Below are positions 42,154 to 50,883 of a stretch of 64,000 nucleotides of DNA, piece after piece (within the stretch, counting starts at the first letter, position 1; each line of letters begins with the position of its first letter). The notes under the pieces are model-generated. The model saw only the letters and a list, made by a program, of their open reading frames with translations. It was not told the origin of the DNA and did no database searches. Source of the stretch: ASV31 sp965229765. GTDB lineage: Bacteria; Pseudomonadota; Alphaproteobacteria; Rhodobacterales; Rhodobacteraceae. The position numbers were made by a program, and so were the translations under genes. The stretch is from NCBI GenBank assembly GCA_965229765.1, contig CBDDJT010000002.1:372001-436000 (forward strand), in the 5' to 3' direction.

Positions 42154-43926
42154 ATGAAGATGACGACCGAGGAAGCCTTTGTGAAGGTGTTGCAGCGGCA
42201 CGGGATTTCCGATGCCTTCGGGATCATCGGCTCCGCGTTCATGCCGATCTCGGACCTGTTTCCGCGCGCGGGTATCCGGTTCTGGGACTGCGCGCACGAA
42301 GGCTCGGGCGGGATGATGGCCGACGGCTACACCCGCGCGTCCGGCAAGATGTCGATGATGATCGCGCAGAACGGGCCGGGCATCACCAACTTCGTCACGG
42401 CGGTGAAAACGGCCTACTGGAACCACACGCCGCTTCTGCTGGTGACGCCGCAGGCGGCGAACAAGACGCTGGGCCAGGGCGGGTTCCAGGAGGTCGAGCA
42501 GATGGCGCTGTTCAAGGACATGGTCGCCTACCAGGAAGAGGTGCGCGACCCCTCGCGCGTGGCCGAGGTGCTGAACCGCGTGATCCTGAAGGCCAAGCGC
42601 GCCAGCGCGCCCGCGCAGATCAACATGCCGCGCGATTTCTGGACGCAGGTGATCGACATCGAGTTGCCCGCGGTGGTCGAGTTCGAGCGGCCCTCGGGCG
42701 GCGAGGCGGCGATTGCAGAGGCGGCCAGGCTGCTGGGCGAGGCGAAGTTCCCCGTGATCCTGAACGGCGCGGGCGTGGTTCTGGCCGGCGCGATCCCGGC
42801 CTCTATGGCGCTGGCCGAGCGGCTGGATGCACCCGTTTGCTGTGGTTACCAGCACAATGACGCCTTCCCCGGCTCGCACCCGCTGTTCGCGGGCCCCTTG
42901 GGCTACAACGGATCCAAGGCGGGGATGGAGCTGATTTCGCGGGCCGACGTGGTGCTGGCGCTTGGCACGCGGCTGAACCCCTTCTCGACGCTGCCGGGCT
43001 ATGGCATCGACTACTGGCCCAAGGGCGCCAAGATCATTCAGGTGGACCTGAACCCAGACCGGATCGGGCTGACGAAGCCGGTGAGCGTGGGTATCGTGGG
43101 CGATGCAAGGGACGTGGCCGAGGGCATCCTTGCACGCCTGCCCGACAGCGCCGGCGACACCGATCGCACCGCCCGCAAGGACACCATCGCGCAGACGAAA
43201 TCGGCCTGGGCGCAGCAGCTGTCCAGCATGGATCACGAGGACGACGACCCGGGCACCACCTGGAACCAGCGTGCCCGGACGGCCAAGCCCGAATGGATGA
43301 GCCCCCGCATGGCATGGCGCGCGATCCAGTCCGCGCTGCCGAAAGAGGCGATCATCAGCTCGGACATCGGCAACAACTGCGCCATCGGCAACGCCTATCC
43401 GACCTTCGAGGACGGGCGGAAGTACCTTGCGCCGGGCCTGTTCGGGCCTTGCGGCTATGGCCTGCCGGCCGTCGTGGGCGCCAAGATCGCCTGCCCGGAC
43501 ACGCCCGTGGTGGGTTTCGCCGGCGACGGCGCCTTCGGCATCGCGGTGACGGAACTGACGGCGATCGGGCGGCCCGAGTGGCCCGCGATCACCATGGTCG
43601 TCTTCCGCAACTACCAGTGGGGCGCGGAGAAACGGAACTCGACACTGTGGTATGACGACAATTTCGTGGGCACCGAACTGGACGAGGGCGTCAGCTATGC
43701 CGCCATCGCCACGGCCTGCGGGCTGAAGGGCGTGCAGGCCCGCAGCATGGACGAGGTGACGGACGCGCTGCACGCGGCGCTGAAGGACCAGGCGGCGGGG
43801 ACCACGACGCTGATCGAGGTGCTGCTGAACCAGGAACTGGGAGAGCCGTTCCGCCGCGACGCGATGAAAAAGCCCGTCGAGGTCGCCGGGATCGACCCCG
43901 CCGACATGCGGCCGCAGGCGGTCTAG
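42154..43926 (+). CDS. xsc: Sulfoacetaldehyde acetyltransferase
   Basis: ThDP-dependent enzyme of 590 residues, the typical Xsc length, turning sulfoacetaldehyde and phosphate into acetyl phosphate and sulfite. The catalytic Glu49 lies in CAHEGSGGMMADGYTRASGK, and the cofactor loop GFAGDGAFGIAVTEL fits the GDG motif. The N-terminal MKMTTEEAFVKVLQRHGI is family-typical. An in-frame ATG lies five codons upstream, but the Shine-Dalgarno GGGGAA favours the chosen start. It is 86 bases after tauR and completes dissimilation of taurine carbon. Sulfite exporters or dehydrogenases were not seen nearby. Confidence 0.95.
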   Translation: MKMTTEEAFVKVLQRHGISDAFGIIGSAFMPISDLFPRAGIRFWDCAHEGSGGMMADGYTRASGKMSMMIAQNGPGITNFVTAVKTAYWNHTPLLLVTPQAANKTLGQGGFQEVEQMALFKDMVAYQEEVRDPSRVAEVLNRVILKAKRASAPAQINMPRDFWTQVIDIELPAVVEFERPSGGEAAIAEAARLLGEAKFPVILNGAGVVLAGAIPASMALAERLDAPVCCGYQHNDAFPGSHPLFAGPLGYNGSKAGMELISRADVVLALGTRLNPFSTLPGYGIDYWPKGAKIIQVDLNPDRIGLTKPVSVGIVGDARDVAEGILARLPDSAGDTDRTARKDTIAQTKSAWAQQLSSMDHEDDDPGTTWNQRARTAKPEWMSPRMAWRAIQSALPKEAIISSDIGNNCAIGNAYPTFEDGRKYLAPGLFGPCGYGLPAVVGAKIACPDTPVVGFAGDGAFGIAVTELTAIGRPEWPAITMVVFRNYQWGAEKRNSTLWYDDNFVGTELDEGVSYAAIATACGLKGVQARSMDEVTDALHAALKDQAAGTTTLIEVLLNQELGEPFRRDAMKKPVEVAGIDPADMRPQAV

Positions 43927-43954
43927 GGGCGCAGTCCCCCTGACCGCCGAGCCC

Positions 43955-43987
43955 CTGCCCGGAACAGCCGCGAAGCGGCCCGGGCAG
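43955..43987. terminator. Hairpin between convergent xsc and pta
   Basis: CTGCCCGG (43955-43962) pairs with CCGGGCAG (43980-43987), and an inner CCGC/GCGG extends the structure. It lies 29 bases after the xsc stop in the 199-base convergent spacer, and no T-run follows. It may end xsc transcription. Confidence 0.45.
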
Positions 43988-44125
43988 CGGATGGCCGCCC
44001 CGACGGCCAGCCGCTTTGGTGACGTTTGCGCGCGCTCAGGGGTCGTCCGGTCTTGGCAGGGATAAAGCGCAGACCTCTGTCGTCGGGGCGGCTGTCCGCG
44101 GCCAGCCGCGGCCCTCTGTCGGCGC

Positions 44126-44995
44126 CTACTCCACCGGCGTGGTGCGTCCCATCGCCAGCGTGACGGCTGTGGCCGCCACGATGTCGGACACGCTCGCCCC
44201 CCGGCTGAGGTCGCAGACGGGACGCGCGAAGCCTTGCAACAAGGGACCGATGGCCTGCGCGCCGGCCAGTTCCTGGCAAAGCTTGTAGGCGATGTTGCCC
44301 GAGTTGAGGTCGGGGAAGACCAGCACGTTGGCATCCCCCCGCCCCAGCCCCTTCTTCGCGGCGATGGCAGGGTTCAGCGCGGCATCCCCCTGCACAGGGC
44401 CGGCAAAGCCCGTGGCGGCAGCGACGCCGGCCACGAGATCGACGCTGTCGCCGGTGCCCGACGTGCCGGTGGAATAGGACAGAAGCGCCACGCGGGCCTC
44501 ACCCAGAAGAGCCGTGGCGGTAGTGGCCGAGGCGCGCGCGATGGCGGTCAGCGCGGCGGCGTCCGGCGCGACGATCACCCCGCAATCGGCAAAGATCAGC
44601 TCTCGCCCGTCCGGGAACAGCATCAGGAAGCACGACGAGGGCTGCGCGACGCCCCCCGCCAGCCCGATGGCCAAAGCGGCGGCCTCGATCACCCGGCGGG
44701 TCGGCGTTTCGGCGCCCGCCACCATCGCATCGGCCTCGCCCGCCGCGACCATGGCGGCGGCGCGGTAAAGGGGCCGGGTCAGCATCCGTCGGGCCACGGG
44801 CTCCTTTATCCCGCGCGGGCCGGTCAGGGCTGCCAGTTGCGCCTCGGTCGGGTCGGCGACGGGGACAGGGGTGCAGATGCCCCGCGCCAGCATCTCGGCC
44901 CGCGCCTCGGCCGTGCGCGGTTCATCCCATTCGGGGAAGACGACGCGCGCGCCCTGCCCCGTGACGGCGGCGATGGATCGGTCGATGGCGTTCAT
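44126..44995 (-). CDS. pta: Phosphate acetyltransferase
   Basis: Enzyme of 289 residues of the short Pta class, without the regulatory N-terminal domain of E. coli Pta. It converts acetyl phosphate from Xsc and CoA to acetyl-CoA. Family motifs are VFPEWDEPRT, GEADAMVAGAETPTRRV, LLSYSTGTSGTGDS and VFPDLNSGNIAYK. The gene is convergent to xsc rather than downstream in the same operon, which is less usual for this cluster. A short spacer with a possible terminator lies between them. Confidence 0.92.
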   Translation of the reverse strand: MNAIDRSIAAVTGQGARVVFPEWDEPRTAEARAEMLARGICTPVPVADPTEAQLAALTGPRGIKEPVARRMLTRPLYRAAAMVAAGEADAMVAGAETPTRRVIEAAALAIGLAGGVAQPSSCFLMLFPDGRELIFADCGVIVAPDAAALTAIARASATTATALLGEARVALLSYSTGTSGTGDSVDLVAGVAAATGFAGPVQGDAALNPAIAAKKGLGRGDANVLVFPDLNSGNIAYKLCQELAGAQAIGPLLQGFARPVCDLSRGASVSDIVAATAVTLAMGRTTPVE

Positions 44996-45046
44996 GCCCC
45001 GAGGTGGCGGCGGACGGGCCGCTGCGTCAAGGGCAAAGCGCCCCGG

Positions 45047-45475
45047 TCAGCCTTGTTCCGGCCGCGCTGCGGCCATTTCGCGAAAGCGTTCGTAGAGCAT
45101 GACGTATTCTGCGGGGATATCGCGGAAGGACAGCAGCCCGGCGACGCGCCCTGCGTCCATCACCGGCAGGTGGCGGAACGCATCGCCCAGCCGCGCGGCC
45201 AGCGTGTCGGAAATCGCATCGTCGATCCCCACGGTGACGGGATCGGGGGTCATGATCTGCCCGGCGGTGGCGGTGTCGACCGACAACCCCTGCCCCACTG
45301 CACGAAACACGATGTCGCGTTCGCTGAGGATGCCCAGAAGCCGGTCGCCATCCAGCACCGCCAGCGCGCCGACGCCATGCTGCGCCATCAGACGCGCGGC
45401 CTGCCGCAGCGTGGTGGCGGGCGCCACGGAATGCACCGGACGGTCGCCAAGGATATCACGGATCGTGCTGGTCAT
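45047..45475 (-). CDS. CBS-domain pair protein
   Basis: Cytoplasmic protein of 142 residues made of two CBS motifs (about 8-65 and 72-130). LMAQHGVGALAVLDGDRLLGILSERDI is the first and FRHLPVMDAGRVAGLLSFRDI the second. Such stand-alone Bateman modules bind adenosine nucleotides and regulate partner proteins. The start MTSTIRDILG gives the complete first motif. The neighbours (pta, a LuxR-GAF regulator) do not reveal its partner. Confidence 0.85.
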   Translation of the reverse strand: MTSTIRDILGDRPVHSVAPATTLRQAARLMAQHGVGALAVLDGDRLLGILSERDIVFRAVGQGLSVDTATAGQIMTPDPVTVGIDDAISDTLAARLGDAFRHLPVMDAGRVAGLLSFRDIPAEYVMLYERFREMAAARPEQG

Positions 45476-45536
45476 GGGCGTGCCTTTCGCCGGATCGCGC
45501 CTGACGGTAGCGGGGGCGCGGGCCGGGCGCAACGGC

Positions 45537-46349
45537 TCAGGCCAAGTCACCACGGGCGCGCAGGGCGCTGACCATGCGGGCGTTCTCCAGCGCGATGACG
45601 CTTTGATCGGCGAAGGTGCGGGCCAGCGCCGTGGCCTCGGCGCCAAAGGGGCGCACGGTCTGGCGGTAGATGGTGAAGGCGCCGGTCAGGCGGTCGCCCG
45701 ACAGCATGGGGATGGCCACGAAAGAGCGCGCGCCGCCCAGATCGGCGGTGGCATAGCGCAAGGGATCGTCGGTGCGATAGATGTCTTCTGCCCGCACGTC
45801 GATGATGTTGACGATCTCCCGCGCGGCCTCCATCCGGCCAAGTCCGGTGCGGGCGCTGACCTCGAAACTGCCCCGCGCCTCCAGCCAGTCGCGGAAGGGC
45901 GCGGGGATGCCGCGCATGTAGCTGGCGCGGAACCGGCGCGCGCCCTGATATTCCATCAGGATGCCGTATTCGGCCTCGCACAGCTGCAGCGCAAAGCCGA
46001 GGATGGCGTCCATCACCGCGGTGGTCTCGCCCTTCGCGCGGCTGATGATGCGCAGGACCTCGGTGAGCGCGGCCTCGCGGCGCAGGGCCTCTTCGAGGCT
46101 GAGCGCCAGTTCCGAGATCACCGCCGCCTGGTCGGTCTGGACGGGCGGCGCTGCGGGGGTGCCGTCCAGCCTGTCGCGCAGGTCGATCTTGGACGACACC
46201 TGAAGCTTGCGGTAGATGGTGGCCAGATGGGTGCGCACGGTCGATGGCGCGATGCCGAGGCGCAGCGCGATATCCTGATAGGTGTCGCCCGCGGCATAGG
46301 CGGTGGCGATCTCGATCTCTCGGGGGCTGAGCGGCTCTTCGCTGGGCAA
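45537..46349 (-). CDS. LuxR-type HTH regulator with GAF domain
   Basis: Regulator of about 270 residues with reversed order: a LuxR/FixJ winged HTH at the very N-terminus (LSPREIEIATAYAAGDTYQDI, then STVRTHLATIYRKL), a helical linker, and a C-terminal GAF domain (about 100-255; GARSFVAIPMLSGDRLTGAF). The start is uncertain. TTG at 46349 (MPSEEPLSP) is chosen because no ATG or GTG lies close to the HTH and an 8-bp dyad lies about 70 bases upstream. The frame stays open to 46604. It is divergent from an MFS gene, which it may control. Confidence 0.72.
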   Translation of the reverse strand: MPSEEPLSPREIEIATAYAAGDTYQDIALRLGIAPSTVRTHLATIYRKLQVSSKIDLRDRLDGTPAAPPVQTDQAAVISELALSLEEALRREAALTEVLRIISRAKGETTAVMDAILGFALQLCEAEYGILMEYQGARRFRASYMRGIPAPFRDWLEARGSFEVSARTGLGRMEAAREIVNIIDVRAEDIYRTDDPLRYATADLGGARSFVAIPMLSGDRLTGAFTIYRQTVRPFGAEATALARTFADQSVIALENARMVSALRARGDLA

Positions 46350-46416
46350 GGCACGGGTCCTGTGGGTCGGGTCCGGCCATCCTGAGCCAGCCGCGCCACC
46401 CGCACAATCCCGCAGA

Positions 46417-46437
46417 TGCAGGAGTGCGCCTCCTGCA
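46417..46437. promoter_or_regulatory. Dyad TGCAGGAG-N5-CTCCTGCA
   Basis: A perfect 8-bp inverted repeat with spacer TGCGC lies in the divergent region between the LuxR-GAF gene and the MFS gene. At 21 bp it is about the size of a LuxR-family operator. It also argues that the regulator's coding region starts downstream of it. Confidence 0.5.
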
Positions 46438-46582
46438 GGCAAGTCTTTGAAATTACCGCATCTGCCGGATACCGGCGGGCGGGCGCGGCGGCTAGGATCG
46501 GGCAACACAGCAGGGACCGCGCCATGACCATGAACTCGACCATCCGGACCAAAACCCCCGCCCGGCACGAAGGACGCTCCTG

Positions 46583-47758
46583 ATGCGCTGGCGCATCCTT
46601 GCACTGGTCTTCGCCGCGCGGGTCGGGCTGGGTTTTCAGTTCCAGACCGTCGGGTCCGCCGGTGACGGGCTGACGGTGGCCTTCGGGCTGGATTACGCCG
46701 GGCTGGGGCTGATGATCGGGCTCTTCATGATGCCGGGGCTGGTGCTGTCGCTGCCTGCGGGCCTGTCGGGGCGGCTGATGTCGGACCGGGGGCTGGCCGG
46801 GCTGGGGCTGCTGGCGCTGACCGCGGGCGGGCTGCTGTCGGCGACGGCGCAAGGGCCGGCGATGCTGGGCGCGGGCCGGGTGATGGCGGGCGTGGGGTTC
46901 CTCTTGGCCAACCTCTATTTCACCAAGATGGTCTCGGACTGGTTCGAAGGCCGCGAGATCGCCACGGCGATGAGCATCCTTGTCACAAGCTGGCCGCTGG
47001 GCATCGCGATGGGGCAGATCGGGCACGCATGGCTGGCCGAGACCTTTGGCTGGCAGGTGCCGTTCCTCGCCGCCTCGGCCTATTGCGCGGTGGCGGCGGC
47101 GTGGATGCTGACGCTTTACCGGTCGCCGGATGGCGCGAAAGGGCCAGCCCCGGGCGCGGCGCTGCGGCTGACCGGGCGGGAACTGGCGCCGGTCCTGTGC
47201 GCCGGGACCGCCTGGGGCGTCTTCAACGCGGGCTATGTGGTGTTCCTGAGCTTTGGGCCCCTGATGCTGGAGCAGCACGGCGCCACGGCGGTGGCCGCCG
47301 CGGGCACGATCAGCCTTGGCAGCTGGCTGATGATCGGGTCGAGCGCGCTTTGCGGACACCTGGCCGACCGCTTCGGGCGGCGCGACACGATCCTTGCCGT
47401 CTGCATGGCAGGGGCCATCGGGGCGCTGCTTCTCTTGACGGTGCCGGGCGGCGGGCTGGCGGGCAGCGTGCTCTTCGGGCTTGTGGCGATCGCGCCTGCG
47501 GGGATCATCATGGCGATGTCGGGGCAGGCCGTCGCGCGAGAACGCCGGGCCATGGGGATGGGCGTGTTCTTTACGCTCTATTACATCATCATGTTCGCGG
47601 TCCCGCCGATCGGGGGCACGATCCTTGACGCGACCGGGCGGCCAGAGGCGGTGCTGCTTCTGGGGATGGGGCTGTTCCTTTCGGTGGTGCCGCTGAGCCT
47701 GATGTTCCGGCGGATCAGGGCGCGCCCGCAGGCGGGCATGGCAATGGAAGGCGCATGA
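46583..47758 (+). CDS. MFS transporter
   Basis: Inner-membrane carrier of 391 residues with about twelve hydrophobic segments. The cytoplasmic loop signature after span 2 is degenerate (GLSGRLMSDRG), and the second-half equivalent is clear (GHLADRFGRRDTIL). The cyanate/nitrate-type GRVMAGVGFLLANLYFTKM segment lies in the first half. Its stop overlaps the start of the AA_synth-family gene (ATGATG), so the two are co-translated. The substrate is unknown. It is divergent from the LuxR-GAF regulator. Confidence 0.85.
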   Translation: MRWRILALVFAARVGLGFQFQTVGSAGDGLTVAFGLDYAGLGLMIGLFMMPGLVLSLPAGLSGRLMSDRGLAGLGLLALTAGGLLSATAQGPAMLGAGRVMAGVGFLLANLYFTKMVSDWFEGREIATAMSILVTSWPLGIAMGQIGHAWLAETFGWQVPFLAASAYCAVAAAWMLTLYRSPDGAKGPAPGAALRLTGRELAPVLCAGTAWGVFNAGYVVFLSFGPLMLEQHGATAVAAAGTISLGSWLMIGSSALCGHLADRFGRRDTILAVCMAGAIGALLLLTVPGGGLAGSVLFGLVAIAPAGIIMAMSGQAVARERRAMGMGVFFTLYYIIMFAVPPIGGTILDATGRPEAVLLLGMGLFLSVVPLSLMFRRIRARPQAGMAMEGA

Positions 47759-48312
47759 TGCAGCTGCGAAAGACGGTTCTGATCCGCGAGATCGTGGACA
47801 CCGACGAGACGGGCGCGCCCTGCGACAGGCTGTGCCGGGTGGCGGCGGTGGCGGTGATCCGCAACCCGCTGGCGGGCGAGGGACGCGACGATCTGGGCGC
47901 GCTGTTCGAGATCGGCGCGGCCCTGGGAGAGCGGCTGGCGGCAGAGGCGCTGGCGTCGCTGGGCGCGCCCGCGGTCTGCTACGGCAAGGCGGCCATCGTG
48001 GGTGCGGCGGGGCTGGCAGAGCATGGCGCGGCGCTGCTGCACCCGCGCTTCGGCGCCCCGGTGCGCGTGGCGATCGGCGGCGGCGCGTCGCTGATGCCGT
48101 CCAGCGTCAAGCTGGGGGCGGTGGGCGCGCCCATCGACCTGCCGCTTGGCCACAAGGACGAGGCCTGGTCCTTCGACCATATCGACACGCTGACCCTGTC
48201 GCTGGGCGACGCGCCGCGCGCCGACGAGATCGCGGTGTGCCTTGGCCTGTCGGACGGGGCGCGGCCCCGGGCCCGGTCGGGCAAGGGACCGGGGCTGCCG
48301 CCGGGCGCCTAG
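47755..48312 (+). CDS. Amino acid synthesis (AA_synth) family protein
   Basis: Protein of 185 residues starting MMQLRKTVLIREIVDTDETG. The stretch RVAAVAVIRNPLAGEGRDDL, the GAPAVCYGKAAIVG segment and the terminal VCLGLSDGARPRAR resemble the PF06684 amino-acid-synthesis family, whose biochemical role is uncertain. It overlaps the MFS gene. Its TAG stop lies inside the left arm of a long imperfect inverted repeat shared with the convergent DUF2783 gene. Confidence 0.75.
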   Translation: MMQLRKTVLIREIVDTDETGAPCDRLCRVAAVAVIRNPLAGEGRDDLGALFEIGAALGERLAAEALASLGAPAVCYGKAAIVGAAGLAEHGAALLHPRFGAPVRVAIGGGASLMPSSVKLGAVGAPIDLPLGHKDEAWSFDHIDTLTLSLGDAPRADEIAVCLGLSDGARPRARSGKGPGLPPGA

Positions 48313-48435
48313 GGCGTATCGCACTCAACCGGAGCCAAGGCCGACGAGGCAGATGAGGCAGATGAGGCAGCGTTTGCCAAGCCAAACGCGTTCGTCTGCC
48401 TTGGCGAGGGCGATTGTGTGCGAAACGCCCTAGGC
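48306..48435. repeat. 130-bp imperfect inverted repeat spanning two convergent stop codons
   Basis: The left arm CGCCTAGGGCGTATCGCAC (from 48306) and the right arm, read from 48435 on the other strand as CGCCTAGGGCGTTTCGCAC, agree at 18 of 19 positions. Further matching follows (GCCAAGGC in both). Inside are GATGAGGCA-type direct repeats (48345-48370) and a nested hairpin GCGTTTG-N6-CAAACGC (48370-48389). Both flanking genes end with TAG inside the CCTAGG ends. It may be a MITE-like element or a bidirectional terminator. Confidence 0.75.
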
Positions 48436-48615
48436 GCGGGCGAGGTCTATCGCCTCGGACAAGAGCTCCAGCCGCCCGATCTGGTTGGCGAGGATCAGGA
48501 CAAGGCGCGCGTTCATCGCCGCGGCCTCTGCGTCGGTCATGTCACGCTGCGCGTCGGTCAGGCGTTCATAGAACGTGTCGGGGCTTTCGATGTTGGGCGT
48601 CAGGATCAGGCTCAT
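48430..48615 (-). CDS. DUF2783 family small protein
   Basis: Protein of 61 residues (MSLILTPNIESPDTFYERL to AIDLARA), helical and acidic. It fits the DUF2783 family, which occurs next to FAD-dependent aromatic monooxygenases. The start overlaps the monooxygenase stop by four bases (ATGA), so it may be a subunit or chaperone of that enzyme. Its stop lies in the right arm of the inverted repeat. Confidence 0.75.
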   Translation of the reverse strand: MSLILTPNIESPDTFYERLTDAQRDMTDAEAAAMNARLVLILANQIGRLELLSEAIDLARA

Positions 48616-50225
48616 GCCGCGTCCCCCGTGGTGGCGCGGGCGATGGCCGCGCGGATGGCGTCGGGATCGAAGCGGCGCCAGCGCGCCGCGACGTGCTGAT
48701 CGGGGCGGATCAGGTAGACCGCGCCGGGGCCCTTGTCGTAGCGCTTGGCCACAAGGCCCTGCGCGTCGGTGAAATCGCGGCCATCGACCAGTTGCAGGGG
48801 CGTGAAGGCGCCCGCCTCTACCGGCGCGGGGTCGAGGCCGAGGACCAGCAGGGTGAACCCCTCTCCCAGCCGGTCTAGCAGCCATCCGGGGCGGCCGTCC
48901 TCGGCGATGGGGGCATCTGCGGCGCAGGTGCCGGGGGTCATGCGGCCCTGCCAGGCGTCAGCGTCCGGGGTGTTGAGCGCGCTGTTCGCATAGGGCGTCG
49001 GCGTCGACAGCCGGCCAGAGTTCACCAGCGGGCGGGCAAATTCGCAGGTCCGCGACAGGTGCAGCACCGCGTCGCGATAGGTGCGCGAGGCCCCGTTCTT
49101 TGGCGTGATGAAATCGGTGGAGCGGGTGGAGTTCAGCAGGTTGTCGTCGGCGGCAAAGGCGCGTTCATCGTGGTAGGTGTCCAGCAGCGCCTCTGGCGCG
49201 TCGCCCCGGATCACGGCGGCAAGCTTCCAGCCCAGGTTGTCGATGTCCTGCACGCCGGTGTTCGCGCCGCGCGCGCCGAAGGGCGAGACCTGGTGCGCCG
49301 CGTCGCCCGCGAACAGCACCCGGCCATGACGGAAGCGGTCCACCCGGCGGCAGGCAAACTGGTAGACGCTGGCCCATTCCAGTTCAAACGCGACCTCCTC
49401 GCCCAGCATGGCGCGGACGCGGGGGATGATGTTTTCGGGCTTCTTCTCTTCCTCGGGGTCGGCGTCCCAGCCCAGCTGGAAATCGAGCCGCCAGACACCG
49501 TCGGACTGCTTGTGCAGAAGCGCCGATTGCCCCCGGTGGAAATCGGGGTCGAACCAGAACCAGCGTTCGGTCGGGAAATCGGCCTTCATCACGATATCGG
49601 CGATCAGGAAACGGTCCTGAAAAAACTGGCCGGTGAAGGCGGCGCCGACCATGCGGCGGATATCGGAATTGGCGCCGTCACAGGCGATGAGCCAGTCGGC
49701 CTGCATCTCGAAGATGCCGTCGGGGGTTTCGACGGCCAGCGTCACGTGGTCGTCATGGCGCTTCAGCGAGACGACCTTGTGCTTCCAGCGCAGGTCGATC
49801 AGCGGGTTCGCCGCGCAGGCGTCCACCATGTATTCCTCCAGGTAGTATTGCTGGAGGTTGATGAAGGCGGGGATCTTGTGGCCGTCTTCCGGCAGAAGGT
49901 CGAAGGTATAGACCTGCTGGTCGCGCATGAAGACGCGGCCCAGCTTCCATTCGATGCCCTTGTCGAGCATGGGCCGGGCCACGCCCAGCCGGTCCCAGAT
50001 TTCCAGCGGGCGCTTGGCATAGCAAACGGCGCGCGAGCCGACCGAGACCGTGTTGTTGTCGTCGAGCACCACCACGCGCAGGCCGCGTGCGGCGAAATCC
50101 AGCGCGGCGGTCAGGCCGATGGGGCCCGCGCCGACCACGACGACGGGGTGGCGGACGCTTTGGCCCGTCACCTGTTCGGGCGACGGGACATAGGCGAATT
50201 CGGGAAAGTCATAGGTGGCGAGCAT
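48612..50225 (-). CDS. FAD-dependent aromatic monooxygenase (MhpA/PheA-like)
   Basis: Class A flavoprotein hydroxylase of 537 residues. The ADP-binding motif is VVGAGPIGL (31-39); the NADPH/FAD DG motif appears as LIACDGANSDIRR and the third motif as LFAGDAAHQVSPFGARG. A C-terminal thioredoxin-like domain is present, ending GPGAVYLIRPDQHVAARWR. It would hydroxylate a phenolic compound; the ring substituents are not predictable. It forms an operon with the VOC protein upstream and DUF2783 downstream. Confidence 0.85.
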   Translation of the reverse strand: MLATYDFPEFAYVPSPEQVTGQSVRHPVVVVGAGPIGLTAALDFAARGLRVVVLDDNNTVSVGSRAVCYAKRPLEIWDRLGVARPMLDKGIEWKLGRVFMRDQQVYTFDLLPEDGHKIPAFINLQQYYLEEYMVDACAANPLIDLRWKHKVVSLKRHDDHVTLAVETPDGIFEMQADWLIACDGANSDIRRMVGAAFTGQFFQDRFLIADIVMKADFPTERWFWFDPDFHRGQSALLHKQSDGVWRLDFQLGWDADPEEEKKPENIIPRVRAMLGEEVAFELEWASVYQFACRRVDRFRHGRVLFAGDAAHQVSPFGARGANTGVQDIDNLGWKLAAVIRGDAPEALLDTYHDERAFAADDNLLNSTRSTDFITPKNGASRTYRDAVLHLSRTCEFARPLVNSGRLSTPTPYANSALNTPDADAWQGRMTPGTCAADAPIAEDGRPGWLLDRLGEGFTLLVLGLDPAPVEAGAFTPLQLVDGRDFTDAQGLVAKRYDKGPGAVYLIRPDQHVAARWRRFDPDAIRAAIARATTGDAA

Positions 50226-50226
50226 G

Positions 50227-50784
50227 TCAGACCTCGCTCAGCTCTTTCTCGTGCAGCCATGCGGCCTGGCGGGGCGCGCGTTTCGTGCGCGTCCATTCCT
50301 CCAGCATCTCGTCCTTGACCTCGGACGCGCGGGCGGCCTTGGCGGCGGCCTCGGGGTCGTCATAGGCCAGTTCGATCCGGTGGCCGTTGGGATCGAAGAA
50401 GTAGATCGAGTGGAACACCGAATGGTCGGTGACACCCAGAACCTCGACGCCGTTGGCCTCCAGGTGATCCTTGTAGGCGACGAGCGTGTCGCGGTCGGCC
50501 ACCTTCAGCGCCAGGTGCTGCACCCAGGCGGGGGTGTTCTCGTCCCGGCCCATCTCGGGCTTGGTCGGCAGTTCGAAGAAGGCCAGCACGTTGCCGTTCC
50601 CCGCGTCGAGGAAGATGTGCATGTAGGGGTCGGGTTCATGGGTGGACGGCACGTGGTTTTCCGCGAAGGCCAGCGTGTAGTCCATGTTCAGGTTCCTGCG
50701 ATACCACTCGACCGTTTCCTTCGCATCCTTGCAGCGGTAGGCGACGTGGTGGATCTGCTCGATCTTCAGCTGTGGCGCGGACAT
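50227..50784 (-). CDS. VOC-family (glyoxalase/extradiol dioxygenase fold) protein
   Basis: Protein of 185 residues starting MSAPQLKIEQ, with two VOC half-domains. Probable metal ligands are a histidine in IEQIHHVAYRC, the histidine in AWVQHLALK and the glutamate in GHRIELAYD, as in dioxygenases and glyoxalases. The position next to a ring hydroxylase favours ring cleavage or a related isomerisation over glyoxalase activity. A dyad (50801-50822) lies just before the Shine-Dalgarno, so this three-gene set may have its own promoter. Confidence 0.78.
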   Translation of the reverse strand: MSAPQLKIEQIHHVAYRCKDAKETVEWYRRNLNMDYTLAFAENHVPSTHEPDPYMHIFLDAGNGNVLAFFELPTKPEMGRDENTPAWVQHLALKVADRDTLVAYKDHLEANGVEVLGVTDHSVFHSIYFFDPNGHRIELAYDDPEAAAKAARASEVKDEMLEEWTRTKRAPRQAAWLHEKELSEV

Positions 50785-50800
50785 CCCTGGCTCCTCCCAT

Positions 50801-50822
50801 ATTCGTTGCATTTGCAATGAAT
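50801..50822. promoter_or_regulatory. Dyad ATTCGTTGC-ATTT-GCAATGAAT
   Basis: Nine-base arms with one mismatch, centred 28 bases upstream of the VOC start, in an AT-rich island between tctA and the VOC gene. The core TTGC-N4-GCAA is of the type bound by MarR- or IclR-class regulators of aromatic pathways. No such regulator is encoded in the window. Confidence 0.5.
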
Positions 50823-50883
50823 GGAGCAGGAGAAAATCGCGCAACATGATCCAGATCAAGGCGCGGTCGGGAATCGGGCGCGC

